DNA of 64,000 bases from Vreelandella titanicae BH1 (GCF_000336575.1 NZ_AOPO01000012.1:62001-126000); one strand, 5' to 3'; counted from the stretch's first letter, positions 21,774 through 30,894 are shown. Notes: a model not told the origin generated them from the letters alone. Program-made: numbers and translations.

Positions 21774-22973
21774 ATGATGAGCGAGTCAGTTCAAAACAAC
21801 CGTGTGCCGCAGATAAAAATTCCAGCCACCTATATGCGCGGCGGCACCAGTAAGGGCGTGTTTTTTAAACTAAGCGACCTACCCGAAGCGGCCCAGCAGC
21901 CAGGCGTGGCGCGGGATCAGTTGCTACTGCGTGTCATCGGTAGCCCTGACCCTTACGAAAAGCAGATTGATGGTATGGGGGGCGCCACTTCAAGTACCAG
22001 CAAGACGGTGATTCTGTCTGAAAGTGAATCGGCAGAACACGATGTGGATTACCTGTTCGGTCAGGTCTCCATCGACAAGCCCTATGTGGATTGGAGCGGT
22101 AACTGCGGCAACCTCTCCGCGGCGGTCGGCCCTTTTGCGATTAGCAATGGTCTTGTTGACCCTGCACGTATTCCTGAAAACGGGGTGGCCGAGGTACGCA
22201 TTTGGCAGGTGAATATACAGAAAACCATCGTCTCACGGGTTCCTATCGTCAATGGCGAAGTGCAGGAAACTGGCGATTTTGAGCTGGATGGCGTGACCTT
22301 TCCTGCTGCCGAGATTCCGGTGGCCTTTATGGATCCGGCCGATGGTGAGGGAGCCATTTTTCCCACCGGTAATCTCATTGATCAGCTTGATGTGCCAGGC
22401 GTGGGGATATTGAAAGCAACCCTGATTAATGCCGGTATTCCCACCGTGTTTATTAACGCCGCCGACATTGGCTATACCGGCGCCGAGCTGCAGGATGCCA
22501 TCAATGGTGACAGCCGGGCGCTTGAGATGTTTGAAACTATCCGTGCCCATGGTGCTGTGCGCATGGGGCTAATCAGTGATGTCAGCGAAGCGGGTAAACG
22601 ACAGCACACGCCCAAAGTGGCTTTCGTAGCGCCGCCGGCGGATTACGTATCATCGAGCGGTAAAAACGTACTGGCGGCGGATATCGATCTGCTGGTGCGA
22701 GCGCTCTCCATGGGCAAACTACACCACGCCATGATGGGCACCGCCGCCGTTGCCATTGCTGCGGCGGCGGCCATTGAAGGCACATTAGTGAACCTGGCCG
22801 CCGGTGGCGGTAAACGAAACGAGGTCACCTTCGGGCATCCTTCCGGCAGCCTGCGGGTGGGAGCTGAGGCAAGCCTGGTGGAAGGGCGTTGGCATATCGA
22901 ACAGGCACTGATGAGCCGCAGCGCGCGGGTGTTGATGGAAGGATTTGTGAGAATTCCTGGTGACAGCTTTTAG
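21774..22973 (+). CDS. prpF: AcnD-accessory protein, 2-methylaconitate cis-trans isomerase
   Basis: PrpF isomerises the AcnD product so that 2-methylisocitrate can be formed. The 399-residue PrpF/diaminopimelate-epimerase-like fold starts with PATYMRGGTSKGVFFKL and has the paired motifs GMGGATSSTSKTVIL and WSGNCGNLSAAVGPFAI with a key Cys, and HPSGSLRVGAEA near the end. Two adjacent ATG codons are possible; both follow AGGAG, and I use the first, at 21774. The gene is always linked to acnD in genomes carrying that type of dehydratase, as here. Confidence 0.94.
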   Translation: MMSESVQNNRVPQIKIPATYMRGGTSKGVFFKLSDLPEAAQQPGVARDQLLLRVIGSPDPYEKQIDGMGGATSSTSKTVILSESESAEHDVDYLFGQVSIDKPYVDWSGNCGNLSAAVGPFAISNGLVDPARIPENGVAEVRIWQVNIQKTIVSRVPIVNGEVQETGDFELDGVTFPAAEIPVAFMDPADGEGAIFPTGNLIDQLDVPGVGILKATLINAGIPTVFINAADIGYTGAELQDAINGDSRALEMFETIRAHGAVRMGLISDVSEAGKRQHTPKVAFVAPPADYVSSSGKNVLAADIDLLVRALSMGKLHHAMMGTAAVAIAAAAAIEGTLVNLAAGGGKRNEVTFGHPSGSLRVGAEASLVEGRWHIEQALMSRSARVLMEGFVRIPGDSF

Positions 22974-23027
22974 GACGCATTCCTTGGGCCATACTGAGTA
23001 GGTGATTCAACAGTAGGAGATAGATCC

Positions 23028-24512
23028 ATGTCTGCCACATCCGAAGCCAATGAGCGGCCCGATTACGACCCCGAGCTACAGGCTATTGCCGATTACGTAC
23101 TCAATTATCAGGTGGCGTCCGATGAGGCATTGGAAACCGCCCGCTACTGCTTAATGGATACGCTTGGCTGCGGGCTGTTGGCGCTGCGTTTTCCAGAGTG
23201 CACAAAGCACTTAGGCCCGATAGTGGAGGGCACGGTAGTACCGTTTGGGTCGCGGATACCGGGCACCTCGCTTCGCCTTGACCCGGTTAAGGCGGCGTGG
23301 GATATCGGCTGTATCATTCGCTGGTTGGATTATAACGACACTTGGCTTGCCGCCGAGTGGGGGCACCCTTCCGACAATCTTGGCGCGATACTCGCCGTTG
23401 CTGACCACCTTTCCCAGCAGCGGGTTGCACAAGGCGACGCTGCGCTTGCGATGCGCGATGTGCTCAACGCCATGATCATGGCCCATGAGATTCAGGGCGT
23501 GCTGGCGCTGGAGAATAGCTTCAATCGGGTTGGCCTCGATCACGTGGTGCTGGTGAAGGTCGCCTCTACGGCGGTGGCCGCCAAGCTGTTGGGCGCCAAT
23601 CGTGAACAGTTGCTCTCGGCGCTTTCACACGCCTGGGTGGATGGTCAGAGCCTGCGCACCTATCGTCATGCGCCAAATGCTGGTTCACGTAAAAGCTGGG
23701 CCGCAGGGGACGCCACCTCACGGGGCGTGCGCTTAGCGGATATCGCCCTGCGCGGTGAAATGGGTATTCCCAGCGCGCTCTCGGCGCCCCAATGGGGCTT
23801 CTACGATGTGCTGTTCAGTCATGCCAACAAAGATTTGAGCCTCAAACCGGAAGCTGACCGCCGCCTACGCTTTCAGCGGGAGTTTGGCAGCTACGTGATG
23901 GAGAACATTCTGTTTAAGATCTCCTTCCCCGCTGAGTTTCACGCTCAAACCGCCTGTGAAGCCGCCGTGACGCTCCATCCGCAGGTGAAAGACCGCTTGG
24001 CCGATATCGAGAAAATCGTGCTCACCACCCACGATTCGGCTATTCGGATTATTTCCAAAACCGGCGCACTCGCCAATCCGGCGGATCGTGACCACTGCCT
24101 GCAATACATGACAGCGGTGCCGCTTATCTTTGGTGCGCTTACCGCCGAGCACTATGAAGACAGCTTTCATGCAGCTCATCCGCTAATAGATGAGCTGCGT
24201 AATAAAATGGTGGTAGAAGAAAACGCCGAGTATTCGGCGGATTACCACGACCCTGAGAAGCGCTCTATCGCTAATGCAGTGCAGGTGTTTTTTAGCGATG
24301 GGAGTGCGACCGATAAAGTGACAGTGGAGTATCCGGTCGGCCACCGACGTCGTCGGGAAGAGGGGATGCCGCTATTGGTTGAAAAGTTTGAGCGCAATCT
24401 GGCAACTCGCTTTCCGACAAGTCGTTGCCAAAAAATCGCCGAGCTGTGCAGTCATCAAACAACGCTTGAAGCGATGCCTGTACACAAATTTATGGATATG
24501 TGGATGATTTAA
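23028..24512 (+). CDS. prpD: 2-Methylcitrate dehydratase, MmgE/PrpD family
   Basis: This 494-residue cofactor-free dehydratase of the MmgE/PrpD family is the last gene of the operon. It shows [28 protein letters not shown] at the start (read in segments), the [24 protein letters not shown] active-site region near residue 100, and the basic [20 protein letters not shown] loop near 222. Genomes with acnD-prpF often keep prpD too; the protein can also act on citrate-like substrates, so overlap is likely. The ribosome site taggaga is strong. A hairpin sharing the operon's recurrent arm follows the stop. Confidence 0.94.
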   Translation: MSATSEANERPDYDPELQAIADYVLNYQVASDEALETARYCLMDTLGCGLLALRFPECTKHLGPIVEGTVVPFGSRIPGTSLRLDPVKAAWDIGCIIRWLDYNDTWLAAEWGHPSDNLGAILAVADHLSQQRVAQGDAALAMRDVLNAMIMAHEIQGVLALENSFNRVGLDHVVLVKVASTAVAAKLLGANREQLLSALSHAWVDGQSLRTYRHAPNAGSRKSWAAGDATSRGVRLADIALRGEMGIPSALSAPQWGFYDVLFSHANKDLSLKPEADRRLRFQREFGSYVMENILFKISFPAEFHAQTACEAAVTLHPQVKDRLADIEKIVLTTHDSAIRIISKTGALANPADRDHCLQYMTAVPLIFGALTAEHYEDSFHAAHPLIDELRNKMVVEENAEYSADYHDPEKRSIANAVQVFFSDGSATDKVTVEYPVGHRRRREEGMPLLVEKFERNLATRFPTSRCQKIAELCSHQTTLEAMPVHKFMDMWMI

Positions 24513-24525
24513 CATGCGCTTTTCA

Positions 24526-24557
24526 CAGTGCCCGGTGCTTATGCACACCGGGCACTG
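24526..24557. terminator. Strong hairpin between convergent prpD and comEA-like genes
   Basis: cagtgcccggtg (24526-24537) pairs perfectly with caccgggcactg (24546-24557) around an 8-nt loop in the 78-bp convergent spacer. There is no long U-run on either side, so it may be a bidirectional transcription block or 3'-end stabiliser instead of a classic intrinsic terminator. Confidence 0.6.
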
Positions 24558-24590
24558 TAGCGTTAACGAGCGACATGCTCTCCAATGAGG

Positions 24591-24872
24591 CTATTCAAAT
24601 GTCACTTGATCGCGCATGCGGTCAATGGTGGCAGGCCCAATGCCGCTGACGCGCTCAAGATCTGCAGCGCTTTCAAAGACGCCGTTGGTTTCGCGCTCTT
24701 CAATGATCGCGTCGGCTCGGCTGGGGCCGATCCCTGGTAGTTCGGCCAGCAGTTCAGCATCGGCAGTATTGACGTTAATCGGGGCTACATCTTGTGCCAG
24801 CACGCCACTGGAAAGCCCTAAGCTAATGCTAAACAGTAGTGCGGCCAGCATTCCTTTAAGTGTCATTTTCAT
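24591..24872 (-). CDS. ComEA-like helix-hairpin-helix protein
   Basis: This 93-residue exported protein has a signal peptide (MLAALLFSISLGLSSGVLAQ, read around residues 8-27) and two helix-hairpin-helix motifs: INVNTADAELLAELPGIG and SAADLERVSGIGPATIDRM. Such small proteins bind DNA without sequence preference and, in competent bacteria, pull incoming DNA into the periplasm. Here the gene stands alone; no other competence gene is near, so a DNA-uptake role is plausible but not shown. I start at MKMTLKG because it has aaaggat upstream and gives a proper signal peptide; longer in-frame starts do not. Confidence 0.82.
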   Translation of the reverse strand: MKMTLKGMLAALLFSISLGLSSGVLAQDVAPINVNTADAELLAELPGIGPSRADAIIEERETNGVFESAADLERVSGIGPATIDRMRDQVTFE

Positions 24873-25110
24873 ATGCAATGATCCTTTTAATAGCGTTGGT
24901 TTTTTGTGTTTACACATGCGACGTCGTGTAGAGGTTTCTACCTGTGCCCGCGTTATCAGTGGGCAAGATAAACGCCGCTGCACTTGTTAACTTAGCCTTA
25001 TTTAAAGCGTGTTTATGTCAGCGATATATGACAGCAGTTGTAAGATTTTAGCTATGGATATATGGCAAATGGCTTACATGATGAGGGCGCGAGGAGTAGG
25101 GAGAGGCTGA

Positions 25111-25116
25111 TATAAT
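25111..25116 (+). promoter_or_regulatory. pyrF promoter -10 box (candidate)
   Basis: TATAAT is an exact -10 consensus 28 nt ahead of the pyrF start codon. No good -35 hexamer lies at the expected distance, so the call is tentative. Confidence 0.4.
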
Positions 25117-25143
25117 GGTCAAAAACGTACTTGGAGTAACGTT

Positions 25144-25845
25144 GTGGCCACCGATTCCCCGATTATTATTGCCCTTGATTACCCGTCGCTAGACGCCGCG
25201 CTGTGCATGGCTGATCAGTTGGATCCCACCCGATGCCGTGTGAAAGTGGGTAAAGAACTGTTCACCCGTAGCGGCCCGGCAGTGCTTGAGGCGCTGCATG
25301 GGCGCGGATTTGAGGTGTTTTTGGATCTTAAATTCCACGATATTCCCAATACCGTTGCCAGCGCTGTACAGGCGGCGGCGGAGCAGGGCGTGTGGATGGT
25401 CAACGTACATGCCAGCGGTGGGCGGCGGATGATGGAGGCGGCCATGCAACGCCTGGATCAGAACGCCTTAACGACCCATCTAATCGCCGTTACCGTATTG
25501 ACCAGTATGCAGACCGATGATTTGGCAGAGCTGGGGATCAAAACGCCACTGGCAGAACACGTGGAGCACTTAGCGCTCCTGGCCAAGCAGAGTGGTTTGC
25601 AAGGGGTGGTCTGCTCGGCCCAGGAGTCTGCGCGAATCAAAACGCTATGCGGTGAGTCGTTCTTGAAAGTGACCCCTGGTATTCGGCCAAGTTTTGCAGT
25701 CGCTAATGACCAACAGCGGACGATGGGCCCCAATGAGGCTATGGCAGCGGGAAGCAGCCACCTGGTCATTGGTCGCCCCGTTACTCAGGCTGACGACCCC
25801 ATGGTAGCGCTTGAGGCGATTGAGGCGGAGCTAGAGGGGCACTAA
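25144..25845 (+). CDS. pyrF: Orotidine 5'-phosphate decarboxylase
   Basis: The enzyme removes CO2 from OMP to give UMP, the last step of pyrimidine synthesis. The 233-residue barrel carries the catalytic [11 protein letters not shown] tetrad (about residue 60), the [13 protein letters not shown] strand and the phosphate-gripping TPGIRP and [15 protein letters not shown] loops. The start is GTG with ggag upstream. In many gammaproteobacteria pyrF follows lapAB in one operon; here pyrF is on the opposite strand, convergent with lapB, so that linkage is kept but the orientation is inverted. Confidence 0.96.
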   Translation: MATDSPIIIALDYPSLDAALCMADQLDPTRCRVKVGKELFTRSGPAVLEALHGRGFEVFLDLKFHDIPNTVASAVQAAAEQGVWMVNVHASGGRRMMEAAMQRLDQNALTTHLIAVTVLTSMQTDDLAELGIKTPLAEHVEHLALLAKQSGLQGVVCSAQESARIKTLCGESFLKVTPGIRPSFAVANDQQRTMGPNEAMAAGSSHLVIGRPVTQADDPMVALEAIEAELEGH

Positions 25846-25875
25846 ATATTTCTGCATACCTTAGCTTTGTGAACA

Positions 25876-27081
25876 CTATTCGCCCTCCACGCCAATGACC
25901 GGCTTAATCGTGCCCCAGAAGCGGCAACTGGGGCACTGCCACTGTAACGCGTCGCTAGCAAAGCCGCAGCGCTGGCAGCGATGACGCGTGCGGTTAAGCA
26001 GCAGCGCATCGGTATGATGTTTTAGTAACAGTAGGCGCGTATCCGGGGAAGGTTTTCCACTAAGGCGCTGGCTTTCAATATACAGATCGATCAAATAATC
26101 CAGCCCGCCTAAACTCGGCACGGCGCGCAATCGCTCACCAATCAACTCAATCGCTTTGTCGACGCCGTCACGCTGATGAACGAGCTGACCTAGGGCAATA
26201 ATGGTACTGGTGTAAGGCGCTAGCTCAAGCAGGCGATAGAGGTGCGCTTCGTAGCCGGTGTCATCATTATTGCGCATATAGGCGTGCTTAAGGGCAGGCA
26301 GCATGGTGGGGATATGCGCTATCTCCTGGCCGGGGATGTTGTCTAATCGCTCAATAGCGCGGGCATAGTGCCCGTTGTCCATCTCTAGTTCGGCCAGCAT
26401 CAGGGTGGCGCGAACGCATTTCTCATCCAGCTGCAGGGCTTTTTTGAGATGCTTTTTCGCCAGAGGTCGACTGGCTTCACTAATTTCTTCCAGTGCCAGC
26501 TCGCATAGCCAGTGCGCCGCGGGGCGACGCATCTTAGGATACTGTTTAAGCAGCGGCTGAATAACGTCAAGGGCTTGCTGCCACGCTTTTTCACGCTCTA
26601 ATAAGTCGACGAGCAGCTGTTTGGCAGCATAGCGGTGATCATCATCACCGCTATGCTCCAGCAGGGTATTGAGTAGCCGCTGGGCGCGGTCATGAACACC
26701 AAGCGCCATAAAATCCCGAGCAAGTTCAAGCTGGATCTGTTCGTTAGTGTGCTGCGAAAGGGCGGGGCGAGCCAATAGGTTTTGGTGAATGCTAACGGCT
26801 TTGTCGGCCTCGCCGCGGGCGCGAAACAGCTTGCCGAGGGCGATATGGGTGTGAACCGTGTCACTGTTGACCGCTAGCACGTTGATAAAAGTATTGATCG
26901 CTTCGTCGGGCTGCTCATTAAGCAGGTAATTCAGCCCGACGAAGTAGTCCCGGGAGAGGCCTTGAGACGAGGCCGCAGGCGGATGGGTGCGATGTCGGCG
27001 GCGTAAGGCTTGGCGATAACCTAACCCGTAACCAATGGCAATGGCGACCAACAGTACGCTTAGCAGCGCGACATCCAGCAT
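25876..27081 (-). CDS. lapB: Lipopolysaccharide assembly protein B
   Basis: LapB (YciM) is an inner-membrane TPR protein that tunes LPS synthesis by presenting LpxC to the FtsH protease. The 401 residues begin with one membrane helix (LLSVLLVAIAIGYGLGY), followed by repeated TPR helices (for example DEAINTFINVLAVNSDTVHTHIALGKLFRARGEADKA, read in parts) and a C-terminal rubredoxin-like metal knuckle, CQRCGF...CPSC, required for function in E. coli. The start codon abuts the lapA stop, so the two are translationally linked. Confidence 0.94.
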   Translation of the reverse strand: MLDVALLSVLLVAIAIGYGLGYRQALRRRHRTHPPAASSQGLSRDYFVGLNYLLNEQPDEAINTFINVLAVNSDTVHTHIALGKLFRARGEADKAVSIHQNLLARPALSQHTNEQIQLELARDFMALGVHDRAQRLLNTLLEHSGDDDHRYAAKQLLVDLLEREKAWQQALDVIQPLLKQYPKMRRPAAHWLCELALEEISEASRPLAKKHLKKALQLDEKCVRATLMLAELEMDNGHYARAIERLDNIPGQEIAHIPTMLPALKHAYMRNNDDTGYEAHLYRLLELAPYTSTIIALGQLVHQRDGVDKAIELIGERLRAVPSLGGLDYLIDLYIESQRLSGKPSPDTRLLLLKHHTDALLLNRTRHRCQRCGFASDALQWQCPSCRFWGTIKPVIGVEGE

Positions 27082-27387
27082 TTATGCCAGTTCCTTAAAC
27101 TCCTGAGTGCGTAGGCTATCGAGCTCTTTACGCTGCTGCTTATTCTGGCGCTGGCTGCGGGCCAGGGTGGCTTTTAGCCGCACGTAGACACCTAGCATGG
27201 CGAGCATGCCGAGTATGACGCCAAACACCAGGGTAGCGAGTAGCCAAACCGAGAGTGATACCGCTGGCAGCTCCAGCCAGATAAGGTTTAAGGCAATGGT
27301 TTGCTGATTATTAACGGCAAACAGAATGCCTACCAGCACTACTATCAGCAAAATAACGGCTAAAATCAGCCCTTTGATCCAACGCAT
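27082..27387 (-). CDS. lapA: Lipopolysaccharide assembly protein A (DUF1049)
   Basis: This 101-residue inner-membrane protein has two membrane helices (about residues 5-25 and 45-68) separated by the family motif NNQQTIALNLIWLELPAVSLS, then a basic cytoplasmic tail with heptad-like repeats (RSQRQNKQQRKELDSLR). LapA partners LapB in control of LPS synthesis. It follows ihfB on the same strand after 89 nt and abuts lapB, an order conserved across many gammaproteobacteria. Confidence 0.92.
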   Translation of the reverse strand: MRWIKGLILAVILLIVVLVGILFAVNNQQTIALNLIWLELPAVSLSVWLLATLVFGVILGMLAMLGVYVRLKATLARSQRQNKQQRKELDSLRTQEFKELA

Positions 27388-27476
27388 GTGAGTTTCCTAG
27401 TCTGTGACGTTCACGGTAGCGCTATTGTGTACGACTCAAGCGGCGACGTCATCCCACAGAAATTAATAGTCGCGTT

Positions 27477-27773
27477 TTAGTAGCCTAGTGCTCGACTAGC
27501 GTCTACCTGCTCGCGTAGCTCCTTGCCAGGCTTGAAGTGCGGCACATACTTACCTTCCAGATCGACTGCATCGCCTGTTTTTGGATTGCGCCCTACCCGC
27601 GGCTCCCGATAGTGCAGTGAAAAACTGCCGAAACCACGAATTTCAACGCGACCGCCGCTAGCTAGAGAATCCGTCATGTCGTCCAGGATAATACGCACCG
27701 CCGTTTCAACATCTTTGGCGGATAACTCCGGCTGACGCATCGCAATTTGTTCGATTAATTCAGATTTAGTCAT
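27477..27773 (-). CDS. ihfB: Integration host factor subunit beta
   Basis: IHF-beta pairs with IHF-alpha to bend DNA sharply at specific sites. The 98-residue protein begins [11 protein letters not shown] with an agggag ribosome site; a longer in-frame start at 27794 is not needed. The DNA-binding arm [26 protein letters not shown] with the intercalating proline (RNPKTG) is clear. Its upstream region carries a short tandem repeat (27830-27876). In E. coli ihfB follows rpsA; no rpsA is visible upstream here, where sdhE begins divergently. Confidence 0.95.
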   Translation of the reverse strand: MTKSELIEQIAMRQPELSAKDVETAVRIILDDMTDSLASGGRVEIRGFGSFSLHYREPRVGRNPKTGDAVDLEGKYVPHFKPGKELREQVDASRALGY

Positions 27774-27829
27774 CGGTTGGCTCCCTGCGAACATTGAAGG
27801 CCGTGACGCGCTCTCGACCTCGCTAACAT

Positions 27830-27876
27830 CAAATTCAGCATACTGCGCAATTCAGTATAAAACAATTCAGATAAAA
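27830..27876. repeat. Degenerate tandem repeat upstream of ihfB
   Basis: Three consecutive units share (A)AATTCAGNATA: CAAATTCAGCATACTGCG, CAATTCAGTATAAAA and CAATTCAGATAAAA (18, 15 and 14 nt), followed by a partial CAAGG. They lie 57-103 nt upstream of ihfB in the divergent ihfB/sdhE spacer. Confidence 0.7.
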
Positions 27877-27979
27877 CAAGGTTCTACACTCTTTAATAGC
27901 ATAGGCGATGGAGGGCGCTGGCGCGACCCCACAGCTTAGGTATACTGGCCTTTCATTTATATAACTGGAGCGGCTGACG

Positions 27980-28273
27980 TTGAACGACGATAATTCCCCA
28001 GCAGCCATTTTGCGCAAACGGCTTTACTGGCACTCCCGGCGCGGTATGTGGGAGCTTGACCTGCTGCTTATTCCATTTCTTGAACAGCGTTTTGACCATC
28101 TTAGCGAAGCGGATCAACTGGCCTACCAGCAGCTCATTGAAGGCGAGGATCAGGATCTTTTTGTCTGGCTGATGCACCGAGAGTGGCCCGAGGAGCCTAG
28201 CCAGCGGCGTATCGTACAAATGATCGTTGAACATGCTGAAACCACCGATAATTCTGCCTATCGTACCCTCTAA
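27980..28273 (+). CDS. sdhE: FAD assembly factor SdhE
   Basis: This 97-residue all-helical protein helps attach FAD covalently to succinate dehydrogenase SdhA and related flavoproteins. The conserved RGMWELD-LL (RRGMWELDLLLIPF) is present near residue 20 and the FLVWLM-like segment (LFVWLMHREWPEE) near residue 65. The start is TTG with actggag upstream; no ATG is placed better. It was formerly called CptB antitoxin. The next gene overlaps it by 41 nt. Confidence 0.92.
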   Translation: MNDDNSPAAILRKRLYWHSRRGMWELDLLLIPFLEQRFDHLSEADQLAYQQLIEGEDQDLFVWLMHREWPEEPSQRRIVQMIVEHAETTDNSAYRTL

Positions 28274-28661
28274 GTATTGGCTACTAGCCCAATGTGGATT
28301 GTTGATCGGCATTGTGGCGCTGAGCTATTGGGTAGGGGGCATGCCAGCGGCGGTGGCGATAACGGTGTTAGGCGTTGTCCTTGGATGGCGCGGCTATCTT
28401 CGTCAACCCAAAGGCGTGCTCTCGCTGACGTCGACGGCGCCACAAGTTCAAGGTCGTTGGCTGCGCGAGTCGCAGCCTGAAGAGGGGGCTCTCACGCGAA
28501 ATGAGGCTCTGGGCGATACGGATCGAGTACGCTGTGACTATCTAGGGCCCTGGTTAATAGGGCTTTATGTGGGTAAGCAGCGGGTTTGGCTCTGGCCTGA
28601 TAGCGCGCCTCAACAAAGCTTGCGTGAGGCGCGCAAGCTCTTTCATCGTCCGGGCCGCTAG
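28233..28661 (+). CDS. CptA/YgfX-like membrane protein
   Basis: This 142-residue protein has two membrane helices near the N-terminus (about residues 15-33 and 38-55) and a soluble C-terminal domain, the layout of YgfX/CptA, which is usually paired with SdhE. It overlaps sdhE by 41 nt in another frame, so translation is probably coupled. The E. coli pair was once described as a toxin-antitoxin system acting on FtsZ and MreB; the flavinylation role of SdhE makes this uncertain. Sequence similarity here is weak and the call leans on position and topology. The 3' end overlaps nadB by 4 nt. Confidence 0.65.
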   Translation: MLKPPIILPIVPSKYWLLAQCGLLIGIVALSYWVGGMPAAVAITVLGVVLGWRGYLRQPKGVLSLTSTAPQVQGRWLRESQPEEGALTRNEALGDTDRVRCDYLGPWLIGLYVGKQRVWLWPDSAPQQSLREARKLFHRPGR

Positions 28662-30265
28662 CGGTTTGTTGCTAACGCGTCTGTTAAGTCGTTCATCGCA
28701 AGCGAAGAAGCAACGGCTTCAGGCTGCCGGCTAGGCCAGTCGGTGGAGTAATGCAGTCCGCGTGACTCATGCCGCTGCTGAGCGGCGAGAACAGTCAATA
28801 GTGCTAACTGTAGGGTCTGGTGCAGGCGTTTGCCTTCCGGGGCTGTTAGGGCTCCCTGAATCTCTTCCACGCTGTTTAGCAGTGACTTCAAGTGCGTCAG
28901 GGCAGTACTTAGCCCGGTGGCGCTGCGCACAATGGAGACATGCTGGCTCATGGTGGTGCGCATTTGTTGGCGTATATCGCTGAGTACTGCCTTGGGTAAG
29001 ACAGTCGCCGCAGCCTGCGCCGGGGGCTGAAATCCGCTACCGCTGGTCGTTTGGCCGTGCTGTTCCACGTCGGCTAACAGCGCTTGTGCACAGCTGCGGG
29101 CAAATACCAAGCACTCTAACAGCGAGTTGCTGGCCATACGGTTGGCGCCATGAAGCCCCGTGCAGGCGGTTTCACCGATGGCATAGAGGTTGGCAACGTT
29201 CGTGGCGCCTTGCAAGTCGGTGGCGACACCGCCGCAGCTATAATGGGCGGCAGGCACCACGGGGATAGCCTGCTGGGTGATATCAATCCCCCGGCAGGCA
29301 CAGTGCGCCAGAATAGTGGGGAAGTGGTGGCGAATTGCCTTTTCACCTAAATGGCGAATATCCAACCACACGTGGCCCAGAGTGCTGCGCTGTATTTCTG
29401 CATCAATGGCGCGGGCGACGACATCCCGCGGGGCTAGCTCCGCGCGCTTATCCAGCGCCAGCATGAAACGCTCTCCCGCCTCATTGAGCAGATGCCCGCC
29501 TTCACCACGAACCGCCTCACTTATCAAAAACGCCGGGCCTTCGGGGTCAAACAGGCAGGTTGGATGAAACTGTTGAAACTCTAGATTCATTAACCGAGCA
29601 CCCAGCTCAGCAGCCATCATCATGCCTTCGCCGCTACTAGGAGCGGGCGTAGTGGTGTGGCGGTAAAGGCCGCTTGCGCCGCCAGTGGCCAATACAGTAT
29701 GGCGCGCAGTGAGCGAGTGCCACTGGTGGTTGGCATCGCTGCCATAGGCGCCGCGGCAGGCACCTTGGGGATCTTGTAGCAGGCCAACCACCGTTAGATC
29801 GTTGCGCTGGGTGATGTTGGGGTGCTGCGCTACTTTGTCTACCAGCGTATCCACCACGGCACGGCCGGTGGCGTCGTCAGCATGTATGATCCGCCGTGCG
29901 TTGTGGCCGCCTTCTCGGGTTAGATGATATGGGTAGCGTGCGGCAGGGTCGTGCTCGGGTGTAAAGGGAACACCCTTATCAATCAGCCACTGAATAGCAG
30001 CGGGCCCATGGGTAACGGTAAAGCGAACGGCCTCGATATCGCATAGCCCATCGCCAGCCACCAAGGTGTCATTGATATGCGCGTCAAGGTCGTCATCCGG
30101 CGAGAGCACGGCCGCAATGCCGCCTTGAGCCCAGCGGCTGGCGCCTTGATCATCTTGTGCAGGGCGAACCAGCGTCACGGACCTGTGGTCAGCCACTTCC
30201 AAGGCAAGGGTGAGCCCAGCGACGCCGCCGCCAATGATAAGTACATCGGATGTTGGCGTGCTCAT
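28658..30265 (-). CDS. nadB: L-aspartate oxidase
   Basis: NadB oxidises L-aspartate to iminoaspartate, the first step of NAD synthesis, using FAD. The 535-residue protein opens with the dinucleotide motif VLIIGGGVAGLTLALE, then has QGGIAAVLSPDDD, THGPAAIQWL, the RIIHADDATGRAV region, HPTCLFDPEG and GANRMASNSLLECLVFA near residue 375. I use the ATG giving MSTPTSDVLIIGGG because it has a gggggag site; a start 39 nt upstream is less likely. It is flavinylated by the usual non-covalent route, so the SdhE gene beside it is probably coincidence. Confidence 0.95.
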   Translation of the reverse strand: MSTPTSDVLIIGGGVAGLTLALEVADHRSVTLVRPAQDDQGASRWAQGGIAAVLSPDDDLDAHINDTLVAGDGLCDIEAVRFTVTHGPAAIQWLIDKGVPFTPEHDPAARYPYHLTREGGHNARRIIHADDATGRAVVDTLVDKVAQHPNITQRNDLTVVGLLQDPQGACRGAYGSDANHQWHSLTARHTVLATGGASGLYRHTTTPAPSSGEGMMMAAELGARLMNLEFQQFHPTCLFDPEGPAFLISEAVRGEGGHLLNEAGERFMLALDKRAELAPRDVVARAIDAEIQRSTLGHVWLDIRHLGEKAIRHHFPTILAHCACRGIDITQQAIPVVPAAHYSCGGVATDLQGATNVANLYAIGETACTGLHGANRMASNSLLECLVFARSCAQALLADVEQHGQTTSGSGFQPPAQAAATVLPKAVLSDIRQQMRTTMSQHVSIVRSATGLSTALTHLKSLLNSVEEIQGALTAPEGKRLHQTLQLALLTVLAAQQRHESRGLHYSTDWPSRQPEAVASSLAMNDLTDALATNR

Positions 30266-30446
30266 GGTGCCCGCTCCCCCTTGATACTGACCGAAATATT
30301 GCAAACCCTAAACGTCACTAGCTTCGTCGCGCGCGAAAAGTTAGAAGGCAGGCATCATAGCGCGGCGATTAGCGTTTAGCGATGCTTCGGCTTAAGAAAT
30401 GAGTGATATTCGGGGAGACAATTGCGCGATGTTCGAGTACGCGAAT

Positions 30447-30470
30447 AGGCGCGGTAAAAGGCCGCGTAAA
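30447..30470. repeat. Two-copy 12-bp tandem repeat downstream of tRNA-Leu
   Basis: aggcgcggtaaa is followed directly by aggccgcgtaaa (10 of 12 identical) in the spacer between nadB and the tRNA cluster. With only two copies it could be chance. Confidence 0.4.
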
Positions 30471-30535
30471 GAAAACCGATACAGGAAATAAATGACTGAA
30501 GAAGAAAAGCTGGAGGGGAAGTAAAACAACAGAAA

Positions 30536-30622
30536 TGGTGCCCGGAGCCGGACTTGAACCGGCACGGGGTTGCCCCCGAGAGATTTTAAGTCTCTTGCGT
30601 CTACCGATTTCGCCATCCGGGC
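30536..30622 (-). tRNA. tRNA-Leu (UAA)
   Basis: The minus strand folds into a class II tRNA with a long variable arm: acceptor GCCCGGA/TCCGGGC, anticodon loop centred on TAA and T-loop GGTTCAAGTCC. The 3' CCA is encoded (30536-30538). It is last in the Gly-Cys-Leu cluster, the same order as glyW-cysT-leuZ of E. coli. Confidence 0.96.
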
Positions 30623-30691
30623 TATACATCACAAAAAGATCACATCGCAATGCTGTTTCGTTCTACTTAAAACACCATTGCTACACAAAGA

Positions 30692-30765
30692 TGGAGGCTG
30701 GAGTCGGAATCGAACCGGCGTACACGGAGTTGCAGTCCGCTGCATAACCACTCTGCCATCCAGCC
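30692..30765 (-). tRNA. tRNA-Cys (GCA)
   Basis: The acceptor GGCTGGA/TCCAGCC, the anticodon loop CTGCAAC with GCA and T-loop GGTTCGATTCC are clear. The discriminator is U, the known identity base for cysteine, and CCA is encoded. It is the middle gene of the cluster. Confidence 0.97.
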
Positions 30766-30776
30766 TCAAAAGTCGT

Positions 30777-30851
30777 TGGAGCGGGAAAGGAGATTCGAAC
30801 TCCCGACCCTCGCCTTGGCAAGGCGATGCTCTACCACTGAGCTATTCCCGC
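30777..30851 (-). tRNA. tRNA-Gly (GCC)
   Basis: The acceptor GCGGGAA/TTCCCGC, D-arm AGCTCAGTGGTAGAGC, anticodon GCC within TTGCCAA and T-loop GAGTTCGAATCTC are clear. The discriminator is U and CCA is encoded. It is first of the three-gene transcription unit. Confidence 0.97.
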
Positions 30852-30866
30852 TCGACTCGAGGGCGA

Positions 30867-30894
30867 ATTATACGGATCGCCACCGCGTTGTCAA
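30867..30894 (-). promoter_or_regulatory. Promoter of the Gly-Cys-Leu tRNA cluster
   Basis: On the minus strand, an exact TTGACA (30889-30894) and an exact TATAAT (30867-30872) are separated by 16 bp, and the first tRNA starts 15 bp beyond the -10 box. This near-perfect sigma-70 promoter lies between the pgsA stop and tRNA-Gly. Confidence 0.9.

Noticed and set aside
27980..28661. sdhE plus cptA-like gene as a toxin-antitoxin system
   Set aside because: SdhE is now understood as a flavinylation factor, and position is the main evidence for the partner. I annotate them as such and make no toxin claim.
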